Assembly (NCBI GenBank): GCA_945888565.1
Contig: CAMDAL010000190.1
Coordinates: 1 to 7,743, forward strand
Reading direction: 5' to 3'
Length of the DNA stretch: 7,743 bases
DNA from: Devosia equisanguinis
Lineage (GTDB): Bacteria; Pseudomonadota; Alphaproteobacteria; Rhizobiales; Devosiaceae
Below, piece after piece: positions 1-6,588 of this stretch (its first letter is position 1; each line of letters opens with the position of its first letter). Both the position numbers and the translations under genes were made by a program. The notes under the pieces were generated by a model. The model saw nothing but the letters and a program-made list of their open reading frames with translations, did no database searches and was not told the DNA's origin.

Positions 1-1528
1 CCTGCCGCAGGTCGCGACGGATGCCGAGGATCACGGCGACCAGCATGGCGAGCAAGAACCCGGCGGCAGCGCCCGCACCGACCATCACCACCGAACGCGG
101 CGGCCAGGCGCGGGCGGCGGGCGGCACGGCGGTGGAGATGACGCGGATATTGGTCGTATCGATCTGCTCGCGCTCGGCCACCTGCTTGGCGCGGCTGAGG
201 AAGGCCTCGTAGATGGTGGTGGCGGAGGCAGCATCGCGCTCCAGCTCCCGCAGCGCCACCAGCGCCTCGTTGTCGGCAAAGACGTTTGTCTTGAGCGCGT
301 CGGCGCGGGCGGTGAGCGCCGCGAGACCGGACTTCGCCTCCTCCAGCGTCACCTTCGCGGCGGCGACAATGCGGCCGAGTTCGGCGGAGAGCTCGCCCTG
401 CGCGGCGGCAAGCTCGGTGGTGAGCCGCACGATGGTGGGGTGGCGCGGACCATAGACGGTCGACTGGGCATCGAGCTGCGAGCGCAGCCCCGCCACCTGG
501 CTGCGGAGCGCCACGAGGCTGGCAGAACCCTGCGTATCGGCGCTGGCGCCGGCCGCGACCAGCTCATCATAGGCCGACTGGGCGGCGATGACGCGGGCCT
601 GCGCCTCGACCACCTGGGCGTTGAGCTGGGTGAGGGTCTGGTTGCTGACCAGTTCGCCGGAGCTGGCGGCAAGGTTGTTGGCCCGCTTGTAGGCCTCGAC
701 CTTCTCCTCGGTGACCTTGACGTTCCCCTTCAGCTCGTTGAGCCGGTCGTTGAGCGCCTCGGCAGTGCGCGAGGCGCCCTGCGACTCGGCGGTGGCGAGT
801 TCGGTCTGGAAGGAGCGGACGATGGCGTCGGAGATACGGATCGACTTTTCGGGGCTCTCCGATGAAACGAACAGCGTCGCGACGAAGCTCTTGTCGTCGG
901 CCTTGGCAGTGACGCGCTTGGTCAGCGCGCCGAGTGCCGCGAGCTGCGGGTTCGGCTCGACCTTGTCGCCGGAGCCGGGCAGCAGCGACCCGAGCGAGAG
1001 GCCGGGATCGGGGTTGTAGAACTCCTTGTCGGCGGCGAGGTCGAGTTCATCGACGACGCGCGTCAGCACGTTACCCGAGGTCATGACGCGGAACTTGCTG
1101 CCGGCGTTGAGCAGCGCGCTGTCGACCTGGCCCGATTGCTGGAACAGGTCGTCGGGGACCACCTGCAGGTTGGCCGGATCGATCAGGAGGTCGGTGGAGA
1201 CGGTGTATTTCGGCGTCGCGACCACGGCGTAGATGCCGCCCGCGATGCCGCCGATGATCGCGAGGATCAGCCCCAGCAACATGCCGCGACCCAGCCAGGT
1301 GAACAGCCGACCGAAGTCGAGCTCGAGGAAATCGCCGACCTTGTTGAGGGTAATGGTCTCGACGGGCGCGGCAGCAGCGGGTGCGGCGTCATTCGCCGGG
1401 GTCGCGCGGGCGACCGGCTCGGCGGCGCCAATGGGGCGGCGCATGCCGATCATGCTGGTGTCGAGGCGCGCGAAGGCTCGGGCGCCGGAGCGGTTCACGG
1501 TGTCGGGCCTGTCGGCAATGTCGGACAT
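1..1528 (-). CDS. Wzz/GumC-family polysaccharide chain-length/export protein (C-terminus cut by window edge)
   Basis: Inner-membrane polysaccharide co-polymerase that would set chain length or support export of the polymer made by this locus. The frame reads from ATG at 1528 to the left edge without a stop (509 residues visible). Residues 1-75 are a cytoplasmic, Ala/Pro-rich lead-in. A Wzz-type domain follows, with a first membrane helix at about 82-104. Residues about 240-420 are Ala/Glu/Gln-rich, as expected for the periplasmic coiled coil. The GNVR-type signature YGPRHPTI lies at 359-366 and LRELERDAASA at 426-436. A proline-rich stretch (about 466-477) precedes the second helix at about 479-502, then basic GIRRDLRQ. 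A GAGG ribosome-binding site (1538-1541, 9 nt from the ATG) supports the start. GumC-like proteins either end soon after the second helix or continue into a bacterial tyrosine kinase domain; the window cannot tell which. The family call is strong, the exact subfamily is not. Confidence 0.92.
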   Translation of the reverse strand, partial: MSDIADRPDTVNRSGARAFARLDTSMIGMRRPIGAAEPVARATPANDAAPAAAAPVETITLNKVGDFLELDFGRLFTWLGRGMLLGLILAIIGGIAGGIYAVVATPKYTVSTDLLIDPANLQVVPDDLFQQSGQVDSALLNAGSKFRVMTSGNVLTRVVDELDLAADKEFYNPDPGLSLGSLLPGSGDKVEPNPQLAALGALTKRVTAKADDKSFVATLFVSSESPEKSIRISDAIVRSFQTELATAESQGASRTAEALNDRLNELKGNVKVTEEKVEAYKRANNLAASSGELVSNQTLTQLNAQVVEAQARVIAAQSAYDELVAAGASADTQGSASLVALRSQVAGLRSQLDAQSTVYGPRHPTIVRLTTELAAAQGELSAELGRIVAAAKVTLEEAKSGLAALTARADALKTNVFADNEALVALRELERDAASATTIYEAFLSRAKQVAEREQIDTTNIRVISTAVPPAARAWPPRSVVMVGAGAAAGFLLAMLVAVILGIRRDLRQ

Positions 1529-1537
1529 GCGATAACG

Positions 1538-1541
1538 CCTC
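1538..1541 (-). promoter_or_regulatory. Ribosome-binding site of the Wzz/GumC gene
   Basis: Read on the minus strand this is GAGG, 9 nt before the ATG at 1528. It fixes the start of the Wzz/GumC gene. It lies just inside a short possible stem formed by 1533-1537 and 1558-1562 (TAACG/CGTTA), which may be chance. Confidence 0.6.
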
Positions 1542-1562
1542 GTTGGGGAAGTTCGGCCGTTA

Positions 1563-1614
1563 GGGCTTTATATACCAAGCCCCTGCGGACGCGGCGGGAA
1601 TGGGGTTTCTTGGT
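1563..1614 (-). repeat. Overlapping inverted repeats in the leader between the propeller gene and the Wzz/GumC gene
   Basis: Two inverted repeats share one arm. The first has GGGCTT (1563-1568) against AAGCCC (1577-1582), with an 8-nt loop containing TATATA. The second has ACCAAGCCCC (1574-1583) against GGGG plus CTTGGT (1602-1605 and 1609-1614), with a 3-nt bulge and an 18-nt loop. Because 1577-1582 takes part in both, the two hairpins cannot form together in the minus-strand transcript. Neither is followed by a T run on the minus strand, so a simple terminator for the upstream gene is unlikely. It could be a regulatory leader, an operator around a TATATA -10-like element, or chance in a GC-rich spacer. 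The pairing is seen directly; any function is inference. Confidence 0.45.
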
Positions 1615-1619
1615 TAAGC

Positions 1620-3050
1620 TCAGCCGGCACTGTCGATGACCTCGATACCGCCGGCCCGGTTGAGCGTGTGGATGCCTCGCCGGTCCCAGGCCGTGCCGGG
1701 GCGCACCGGCTGCGGCGCGGCGAAGCGAACGCGCTGCTCGTCCAGTTCGACCAGTTCGGCGAGGCCGAGGCCGCCGCCATAAGTGCGGCTGCCATCCTGC
1801 ACCGGCAGGAACAGCTTCTCGCCCTGACGGACGAACGCGCCGCCCGGGCGGGCCGCGCTGCGGTCGATCAGCACCGGGTTCATCGGGTGTGGCAGCCACG
1901 GACCATCCAGGCGGTCGGCGCCGAACACCACCATGGTGTCGGAATGGTTCCCCTGCGAGTGACGCTCGGTGCCGAACAGCCAGAAGCGGCCGTCGCGCTC
2001 GAGCAGCGTGGCATCGGAGATCTCGCGATCGGCGATGAGGGTGGCGTGGCGGACCCAGCGGTCGGGGAAGCGCTCGGCGCGATAGAGCACGACCTCGCGG
2101 GCCGAACTGGTCTCGGGGATCATCCAGACATCGCGGCCCAGCGCAAACACCTGCGGGTAGCTGAGGTGGTGCGGCTCGACCAGCACCTGCCTGGGCATGC
2201 CGAAGCGGCCGTCGGGTCCGAGTTCGGCAACCGAGATGACGCCGCGCGACAGCTCGTAGGGAAACTCCTCGACGAACAGGAAGGTGCGGCCTTCGTGCTC
2301 GATGACGAAGGGATCGGCGAAGAAGCGCTTGCCGTCGTCGGGCAGCAGCGCGAACGGCGCGCCAGACAGCGACCCGTCCCCGGCGACACCCTGCCCGTCT
2401 AGGCGGCGATAGGCGGTCTGCCAGTAGAAGGGGCGGTTGCGGAGGCGGTGGATCCGGCGCCCGATCAGGCCGGCAGCGAGGTTGGGCAGGTAGCGCAGCA
2501 GCAGGTCGGAGCCCGAGCGCTGGCGCGGCAGGCGGACCGGTTCGGGCAGCGGCGTCAACTGGCCGGCGGCGAAGCGCGCGACAGACTGCTCGATGAGGCC
2601 GATGGCGCCCGCGAGGAGGTCGGATGCACCCTGGGTAAGCCAGACGCGGTCGCCGATCATCGGACGGGCGCGGCCGACTGCCACGCCATCGAGCCAGGCG
2701 ACGATCTCCGGCAGTTGCGCGTTGCCGATCATCTGCGACAGGCCAGCGCCGAGCTGCATCTGGCCGGCGAAGGACAGAGCGAGGGCTGGCGCATCGCCCT
2801 GCCCTGCGGCGCCGGTGAGATCGACGACGAGATCAGCCTTGCCGTGGCGTTCGGCCGGCAGCGGCCGCAGCGCCAGCAGCGAACCGGGACGGTGGCTTTC
2901 AATGCCGAGGATGGTGGCGAGTCCGCGCATCCTCGGCTCCGGGCCCGTATGCGCGATGCTCACGTCGTGACCAGCGCGCTCAAGTCGCCTGAGCAACTCC
3001 ATCTGCCAGCGACGAGCACTATCTGAGTACAATGTAACTAAAATTTGCAT
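1620..3050 (-). CDS. Two-domain protein with C-terminal GINT1-like beta-propeller, putative polysaccharide-modifying enzyme
   Basis: 476 residues, stop TGA at 1620-1622. Residues 1 to about 200 look like an alpha/beta domain starting MQILVTLYSD and holding DLVVDLTG (73-80), a pattern I associate with formyltransferase-like N-terminal domains in similar bacterial proteins. Residues about 205-476 resemble the five-bladed, GH43-like propeller of plant glucosamine inositolphosphorylceramide transferase (GINT1) and bacterial homologues. Blade-like repeats include FFADPFV (243-249), LFVEEFP (258-264), YPQVF (298-302), ISDATLLERDGRFWLFGT (344-361), NPVL (391-394), RPGG (401-404) and QDGSRTYGGG (418-427). 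There is no signal peptide or clear membrane helix, so it is probably cytoplasmic. ATG 3050 is preferred because it begins the first beta-strand; an in-frame ATG at 3119 adds a Cys-rich, AT-rich stretch with no ribosome site. The gene lies 91 nt upstream of the Wzz/GumC gene and is divergent from wecB. A role in decorating the polysaccharide is inferred from context; the reaction is unknown. Confidence 0.8.
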   Translation of the reverse strand: MQILVTLYSDSARRWQMELLRRLERAGHDVSIAHTGPEPRMRGLATILGIESHRPGSLLALRPLPAERHGKADLVVDLTGAAGQGDAPALALSFAGQMQLGAGLSQMIGNAQLPEIVAWLDGVAVGRARPMIGDRVWLTQGASDLLAGAIGLIEQSVARFAAGQLTPLPEPVRLPRQRSGSDLLLRYLPNLAAGLIGRRIHRLRNRPFYWQTAYRRLDGQGVAGDGSLSGAPFALLPDDGKRFFADPFVIEHEGRTFLFVEEFPYELSRGVISVAELGPDGRFGMPRQVLVEPHHLSYPQVFALGRDVWMIPETSSAREVVLYRAERFPDRWVRHATLIADREISDATLLERDGRFWLFGTERHSQGNHSDTMVVFGADRLDGPWLPHPMNPVLIDRSAARPGGAFVRQGEKLFLPVQDGSRTYGGGLGLAELVELDEQRVRFAAPQPVRPGTAWDRRGIHTLNRAGGIEVIDSAG

Positions 3051-3061
3051 AAAATTCGAAT
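3040..3061. repeat. Imperfect 11-bp tandem repeat over the start of the propeller gene
   Basis: AAAATTTGCAT (3040-3050) is followed directly by AAAATTCGAAT (3051-3061); 9 of 11 positions match. The first copy contains the start codon of the minus-strand gene. The second contains the perfect 10-bp palindrome AATTCGAATT (3053-3062). This could be a regulator-binding site or an AT-rich unpaired start region. No function can be assigned from sequence alone. Confidence 0.35.
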
Positions 3062-3259
3062 TACCAACTTCAGCCGCGACACTACAGCTGTAGCAGCAAG
3101 CTAAACATGCAAACAACAACTGAACCTGACTTAGGTAAATGTCGTCATGGTGTTAATCATATCTTAAGAGAGATGGGCACGGAGGCGCGCCGACGGGGTA
3201 GTATGCTTTCGGAGGACAGCTGGAAACAGCGTCCGGATCGACTGAACGGACCCGAAGCC
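3051..3259. promoter_or_regulatory. Divergent AT-rich control region between the propeller gene and wecB
   Basis: This 209-nt gap separates two outward-reading transcription units and must hold promoters for both. The part from about 3020 to 3175 is clearly more AT-rich than the coding DNA on either side. It contains the palindromes at 3053-3062 and 3082-3093, plus TCTTAAGA at 3162-3169. I found no convincing -35/-10 pair with standard spacing on either strand; TATCTT at 3160-3165 is the best -10-like element for the plus-strand operon, without a good -35. Open frames crossing this gap are treated as non-coding upstream extensions. Confidence 0.6.
3082..3093. repeat. Perfect 12-bp palindrome in the divergent region
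   Basis: CTACAGCTGTAG is identical to its reverse complement and has no spacer. It lies 32 nt upstream of the minus-strand start and about 170 nt upstream of wecB. Its position between divergent promoters suits an operator for a dimeric regulator, but a single 12-bp palindrome may be chance. No regulator gene is in the window. Confidence 0.4.
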
Positions 3260-4414
3260 ATGAACTTCCATTCGCTGCCAGAACGCCCGCGCCGGCTGAA
3301 GCTGCTCATCGTATTCGGCACGCGCCCCGAAGCGCTGAAGTGCTTCCCTGTCGCCAGGGCGGCGATCGACAGCCCGCATATCGACACCGAGATCTGCGTC
3401 ACGGCCCAGCATCGCGAGATGGTGGACAGCGTGATCGCGCTCACCGGCATGCCGGTCGACTACGACCTCGACGTCATGTCGCACGGGCAGACGCTGTTCG
3501 ATGTGACCGCGAAAGTGCTCAAGGGCATGGAGGCGGTGCTGGAAAAGTCTCGGCCCGACATCGTCATGGTGCAGGGCGACACGACGACGGCGATGACCGC
3601 CGCGCTCGCCGCATTCTACAAGCGCGTGCCCGTAGCCCATATCGAGGCGGGGCTGCGCAGCCACAACATCGACAGCCCTTTCCCCGAAGAGCTGAACCGG
3701 CTGATCGCCGGCAACATCGCCACCTGGCATTTCGCGCCCACGGCCGAAGCGCGCGACAACCTGATCCGCGAGGGGAAGAACCCCGACGCCATCTTCGTTA
3801 CCGGCAACACGGTCATCGACACGCTGCTGCATTTTTCGGGCTCGATCGATGCCGACGACGCGGTGAGCCGCGAACTGGCCTCTCGCTTTCCGTTCCTCGA
3901 CGCATCGAAGAAGCTGATCCTTGTGACCGGTCATCGGCGCGAGAACTTCGATGGCGGCATCGAACGCATCTGCACGGCGCTGAAGCGGTTGGCGACCCGG
4001 GGTGACGTGCAGATCGTCTACCCGGTGCACCCCAATCCGAATGTCCGCGGTGTGGTCGCGGCGGAGATCGGCAATGTGCCGAACATCCACCTGATCGAGC
4101 CGCAGGACTACCTGCCATTCCTCTACCTGCAGAAGCGCAGCTACCTGGTGTTGACCGACAGTGGCGGCGTGCAGGAAGAGGCCCCGTCGCTCGGCAAGCC
4201 CGTGCTGGTGATGCGCGAGAACACCGAGCGCCCCGAGGGCGTCGCCGCCGGCACGGCCCGGCTGGTCGGCACCGACGTCGAAATCATCGTCGCCAACGCG
4301 ACCCGCCTGCTGGACGACCCGGCGGCCTATCGCGGCATGGCGGAAACCCACAACCCCTACGGCGATGGCCGGGCCAGTGCCCGGATCGTCGAAGAACTAC
4401 TGCGGCATGTCTGA
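3260..4414 (+). CDS. wecB: UDP-N-acetylglucosamine 2-epimerase (non-hydrolysing)
   Basis: Cytoplasmic enzyme that interconverts UDP-GlcNAc and UDP-ManNAc, the first step toward UDP-ManNAcA. It is 384 residues, close to the usual 370-390. Family motifs run in order: GTRPEALK (20-27), QGDTTT (105-110), HIEAGLR (127-133), PEELNR (142-147), GNT (182-184), TGHRREN (223-229), YPVHPNPNV (254-262), TDSGGVQEEAP (299-309), NTERPEG (321-327) and NPYGDG (365-370). These residues line the nucleotide-sugar site in this GT-B-like family, and none of the expected motifs is missing. ATG 3260 is chosen because it leaves a normal 13-residue lead-in before the first strand. Its ribosome site is weak (GGA 9 nt upstream). 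In-frame ATGs at 3203, 3173 and 3107 would add polar, poorly conserved-looking sequence, so the start is less certain than the identity. It is the first gene of the operon, and its TGA lies 7 nt before the wecC start. Confidence 0.95.
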   Translation: MNFHSLPERPRRLKLLIVFGTRPEALKCFPVARAAIDSPHIDTEICVTAQHREMVDSVIALTGMPVDYDLDVMSHGQTLFDVTAKVLKGMEAVLEKSRPDIVMVQGDTTTAMTAALAAFYKRVPVAHIEAGLRSHNIDSPFPEELNRLIAGNIATWHFAPTAEARDNLIREGKNPDAIFVTGNTVIDTLLHFSGSIDADDAVSRELASRFPFLDASKKLILVTGHRRENFDGGIERICTALKRLATRGDVQIVYPVHPNPNVRGVVAAEIGNVPNIHLIEPQDYLPFLYLQKRSYLVLTDSGGVQEEAPSLGKPVLVMRENTERPEGVAAGTARLVGTDVEIIVANATRLLDDPAAYRGMAETHNPYGDGRASARIVEELLRHV

Positions 4415-4416
4415 GG
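4413..4416 (+). promoter_or_regulatory. Ribosome-binding site that decides the wecC start
   Basis: GAGG overlaps the wecB stop codon and ends 5 nt before ATG 4422. This favours 4422 over the earlier in-frame ATG at 4407, which has no comparable site upstream. Both ATGs begin the same octamer ATGTCTGA. Confidence 0.6.
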
Positions 4417-4421
4417 CTGGA

Positions 4422-5768
4422 ATGTCTGAAATCAACACCGTTTCCGTTGTCGGCATGGGCTATATCGGCCTGCCCACCTGTGCGATTTTCGCGAGCCGCG
4501 GGCTCGACGTGATCGGCATCGACGTCAACCCCAAGGTGGTCGAGAAGGTCAACCGCGGCGAGATCCACATCGTCGAGCCGGACCTCGACGGGCTGATCCA
4601 GAAGGTGGTGGCGAATGGCAGGCTGCGGGCGTTCACGACGCCGCAGCCGGCCGATGCGTTCGTGATCGCTGTCCCGACGCCGATCACCCACGACCACAAG
4701 CCGGATATCTCCTACGTGCTGTCGGCGGCGCGGAGCATCGCGCCCGTGCTGAAGAAGGGTGACCTCGTGGTGCTGGAATCGACCTCGCCGGTCGGCACCA
4801 CCCGCCGCATGACCGCCGTGCTCGCCGAGATGCGCCCGGACCTGAAATTCCCACACATCCATGGCGAGAAGGCCGATGTGCTCGTCGCCTACTCCCCCGA
4901 GCGCGTGCTGCCGGGCAAGGTGCTGACCGAACTGATCAACAATGACCGCTCGATCGGCGGGCTGTCGAAGGCCTCGTCGGCGCGGACGGTGGAGCTGTAC
5001 GGCAAGTTCGTCGGCGGCGACCTGTTCATCACCTCGGCCGAGAGCGCCGAGCTGGTGAAGCTGACCGAGAATGCCTTCCGCGACGTCAACATCGCCTTCG
5101 CCAACGAACTGGCGGCGGTCTGCCAGGACCTGTCGCTGAACGTCTGGGAGGTGATCGACCTCGCCAACCGGCACCCGCGGGTCAACATCCTGCAGCCCGG
5201 CCCCGGCGTTGGCGGCCACTGCATCGCAGTGGACCCCTATTTCATCATCGACGCCGCACCGGACAGCACGCGCCTGATGAGCGCGGCGCGGCGCATCAAT
5301 TCAGATCGGCCCTTCGCTGTCGTGCGAGACATCGAAGCGGTGCTGGACCCGACTCGGACGCAGACGGTCGCATGCCTCGGCCTCAGCTTCAAACCCAACA
5401 TCGACGACTTGCGCGAGAGCCCGGCCGTGGAGGTGGTGAAGCTGCTGGCCGAGGTACCGAATATCAGGGTGATCGCTGCCGAACCGCACACCCAGGCGTT
5501 GCCGCATGAACTTCAGAACCTCGGCATCACGTTCACCGATGCGCTGAGCGCCATCGACAGGGCCGACATCGTCGTGCTGCTCGTCGACCACCGCCAGTTC
5601 TCGCTTATCGACCCCGAGGCGCTCAAGGACAAGCAGTTGATCGATACCCGCGGGCTGTGGACCTGGAAGAAGGCCAGGAAGCCGGATGCCCGCATCGAAG
5701 GCAACAGATCGCGCGAGGCGGCGATGGCGCCGCACCCGCTGCGCCGAGCCACGGACCGTGCCGCATGA
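4422..5768 (+). CDS. wecC: UDP-N-acetyl-D-mannosamine dehydrogenase
   Basis: Cytoplasmic NAD-dependent enzyme that oxidises UDP-ManNAc at C6 in two steps to UDP-ManNAcA. It is 448 residues and belongs to the UDP-glucose/GDP-mannose dehydrogenase family. Visible are the dinucleotide-binding loop GMGYIGLP (11-18), STSPVGTT (120-127), YSPERVLPG (157-165), the central helix ELVKLTENAFRDVNIAFANEL-type segment (210-230, with Lys213 and Asn217), the catalytic-cysteine loop GVGGHCIAVDP (262-272, Cys267) and LGLSFKPNIDDLRESP (319-334). The canonical ending IDTRGLW falls at about 407-413, and a further 35 or so Arg/Ala-rich residues follow, longer than E. coli WecC (420 residues). Start 4422 has a GAGG site; 4407 is an alternative adding five residues. 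Closely related enzymes oxidise UDP-GlcNAc (WbpA-type), so the substrate is assigned mainly from the wecB and wecG neighbours. The stop overlaps wecG as ATGA. Confidence 0.93.
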   Translation: MSEINTVSVVGMGYIGLPTCAIFASRGLDVIGIDVNPKVVEKVNRGEIHIVEPDLDGLIQKVVANGRLRAFTTPQPADAFVIAVPTPITHDHKPDISYVLSAARSIAPVLKKGDLVVLESTSPVGTTRRMTAVLAEMRPDLKFPHIHGEKADVLVAYSPERVLPGKVLTELINNDRSIGGLSKASSARTVELYGKFVGGDLFITSAESAELVKLTENAFRDVNIAFANELAAVCQDLSLNVWEVIDLANRHPRVNILQPGPGVGGHCIAVDPYFIIDAAPDSTRLMSAARRINSDRPFAVVRDIEAVLDPTRTQTVACLGLSFKPNIDDLRESPAVEVVKLLAEVPNIRVIAAEPHTQALPHELQNLGITFTDALSAIDRADIVVLLVDHRQFSLIDPEALKDKQLIDTRGLWTWKKARKPDARIEGNRSREAAMAPHPLRRATDRAA

Positions 5769-6559
5769 ACACACACGCTTTCGGCTGGGAGTTCCACCCG
5801 CTGCTCGCCTCGCGACGCGCCGAGTTTCTCGGTGCGCCGCTGCACCTTGTCACGATGGCCGAAACGCTCGACCTCGCCGATGAGGCAATGACGCTGCGCA
5901 AGCCCATGCACCACACCGTGGTGAATGTGGCCAAGCTCGTCACCATGCAGAAGAACGCCGAGCTGCATGAGGATGTCACCAGCGCCGACCTGATCAATAT
6001 CGATGGGGCGGGCGTGATGTATGGCGCCCGGCTGATGGGCATCGAAGTGCCCGAGCGGGTCGCCGGCGTCGACATCATGGAGAACCTGTTCCGGCTGTGC
6101 GCCGAGCGGGGGTTCCGACCGTACCTGCTGGGGGCCGAACAGGCTGTGCTGGCCTCGGTCGTGGCGCGCCTGCGCCAGCAATACCCGACGCTCGAGATCG
6201 CCGGCTGGCACGACGGCTATTTCAAGCCCGAGCAGGAGGCCGAGGTGATCGACGGCATCAACGCCTCGGGCGCCGACTGCCTGTTTGTCGCCATGCCGAC
6301 GCCGCGGAAGGAGCGGTTTCTCAAGAAGCACCGCAACCGGCTGCTGCCGAATTTCGTGATGGGCGTCGGCGGCAGCTTCGACGTCTATGGCGGCAAGGTG
6401 AGCCGCGCGCCGCGGCTGGTGCAGGCGATCGGCCTCGAGTGGCTGTATCGCGTGCTGCAGGAGCCGGGCCGGCTGTGGCGGCGCTACTACGAGACCAACA
6501 CGGCTTACCTCGTGCTGCTGTGGCGGGCGCTGCGCTCGCGCAGGCAAGCCCGGCAATAG
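5765..6559 (+). CDS. wecG: WecG/TagA/CpsF-family glycosyltransferase, probable UDP-ManNAcA transferase
   Basis: GT26-family transferase of 264 residues. In the enterobacterial pathway WecG moves ManNAcA from UDP onto GlcNAc-PP-undecaprenol at the cytoplasmic face of the inner membrane. Family features include TVVNVAKLV (51-59), NIDGAGVMYGAR (78-89, with Asp80 matching the proposed catalytic Asp of TagA), PERVAGVD (96-103), GWHDGYF (147-153), AMPTPRKERF (176-185) and GVGGSFDVYGG (200-210). The C-terminus from about 217 is basic and rich in Trp/Tyr/Leu, like the membrane-binding appendage of TagA. ATG 5765 overlaps the wecC TGA by 4 nt (ATGA), so translation is probably coupled. A longer in-frame start at 5657 would lie wholly within wecC and is not supported. 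Acceptor and exact donor are inferred from wecB and wecC next door; the family call is firm. Confidence 0.92.
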   Translation: MNTHAFGWEFHPLLASRRAEFLGAPLHLVTMAETLDLADEAMTLRKPMHHTVVNVAKLVTMQKNAELHEDVTSADLINIDGAGVMYGARLMGIEVPERVAGVDIMENLFRLCAERGFRPYLLGAEQAVLASVVARLRQQYPTLEIAGWHDGYFKPEQEAEVIDGINASGADCLFVAMPTPRKERFLKKHRNRLLPNFVMGVGGSFDVYGGKVSRAPRLVQAIGLEWLYRVLQEPGRLWRRYYETNTAYLVLLWRALRSRRQARQ

Positions 6560-6588
6560 AGCATTTTCCAGTCCAATGCAGCCAACTG

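Noticed and set aside
1668..2402. 244-residue plus-strand frame opposite the propeller gene
   Set aside because: Antisense to a gene with repeated propeller motifs; no domain of its own.
3051..3119. Upstream extension of the propeller gene to ATG 3119
   Set aside because: Adds 23 Cys-rich residues over an AT-rich promoter-like stretch, has no ribosome site, and would overlap the opposite upstream extension of wecB. A lipoprotein or signal-peptide reading was considered but the following sequence begins directly with a cytoplasmic-type beta-strand.
3107..3259. Upstream extension of wecB to ATG 3107 (or 3173, 3203)
   Set aside because: Adds up to 51 polar residues before the conserved first strand, longer than usual for the family, over the AT-rich divergent region. 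The 3203 start remains a minor possibility.
3164..4351. 395-residue open frame on the minus strand opposite wecB
   Set aside because: It lies wholly antisense to a gene with all WecB motifs; its product is His/Arg/Gly/Val-rich with no recognisable domain, as expected for a shadow frame in GC-rich DNA.
5657..5764. Upstream extension of wecG to ATG 5657
   Set aside because: Would sit inside wecC in another frame with a low-complexity product; the ATGA overlap at 5765 is a standard coupled start that leads straight into family-like sequence.
5513..6556. 347-residue open frame on the minus strand opposite wecC/wecG
   Set aside because: Antisense to two firmly identified genes, low-complexity composition, no domain signal.
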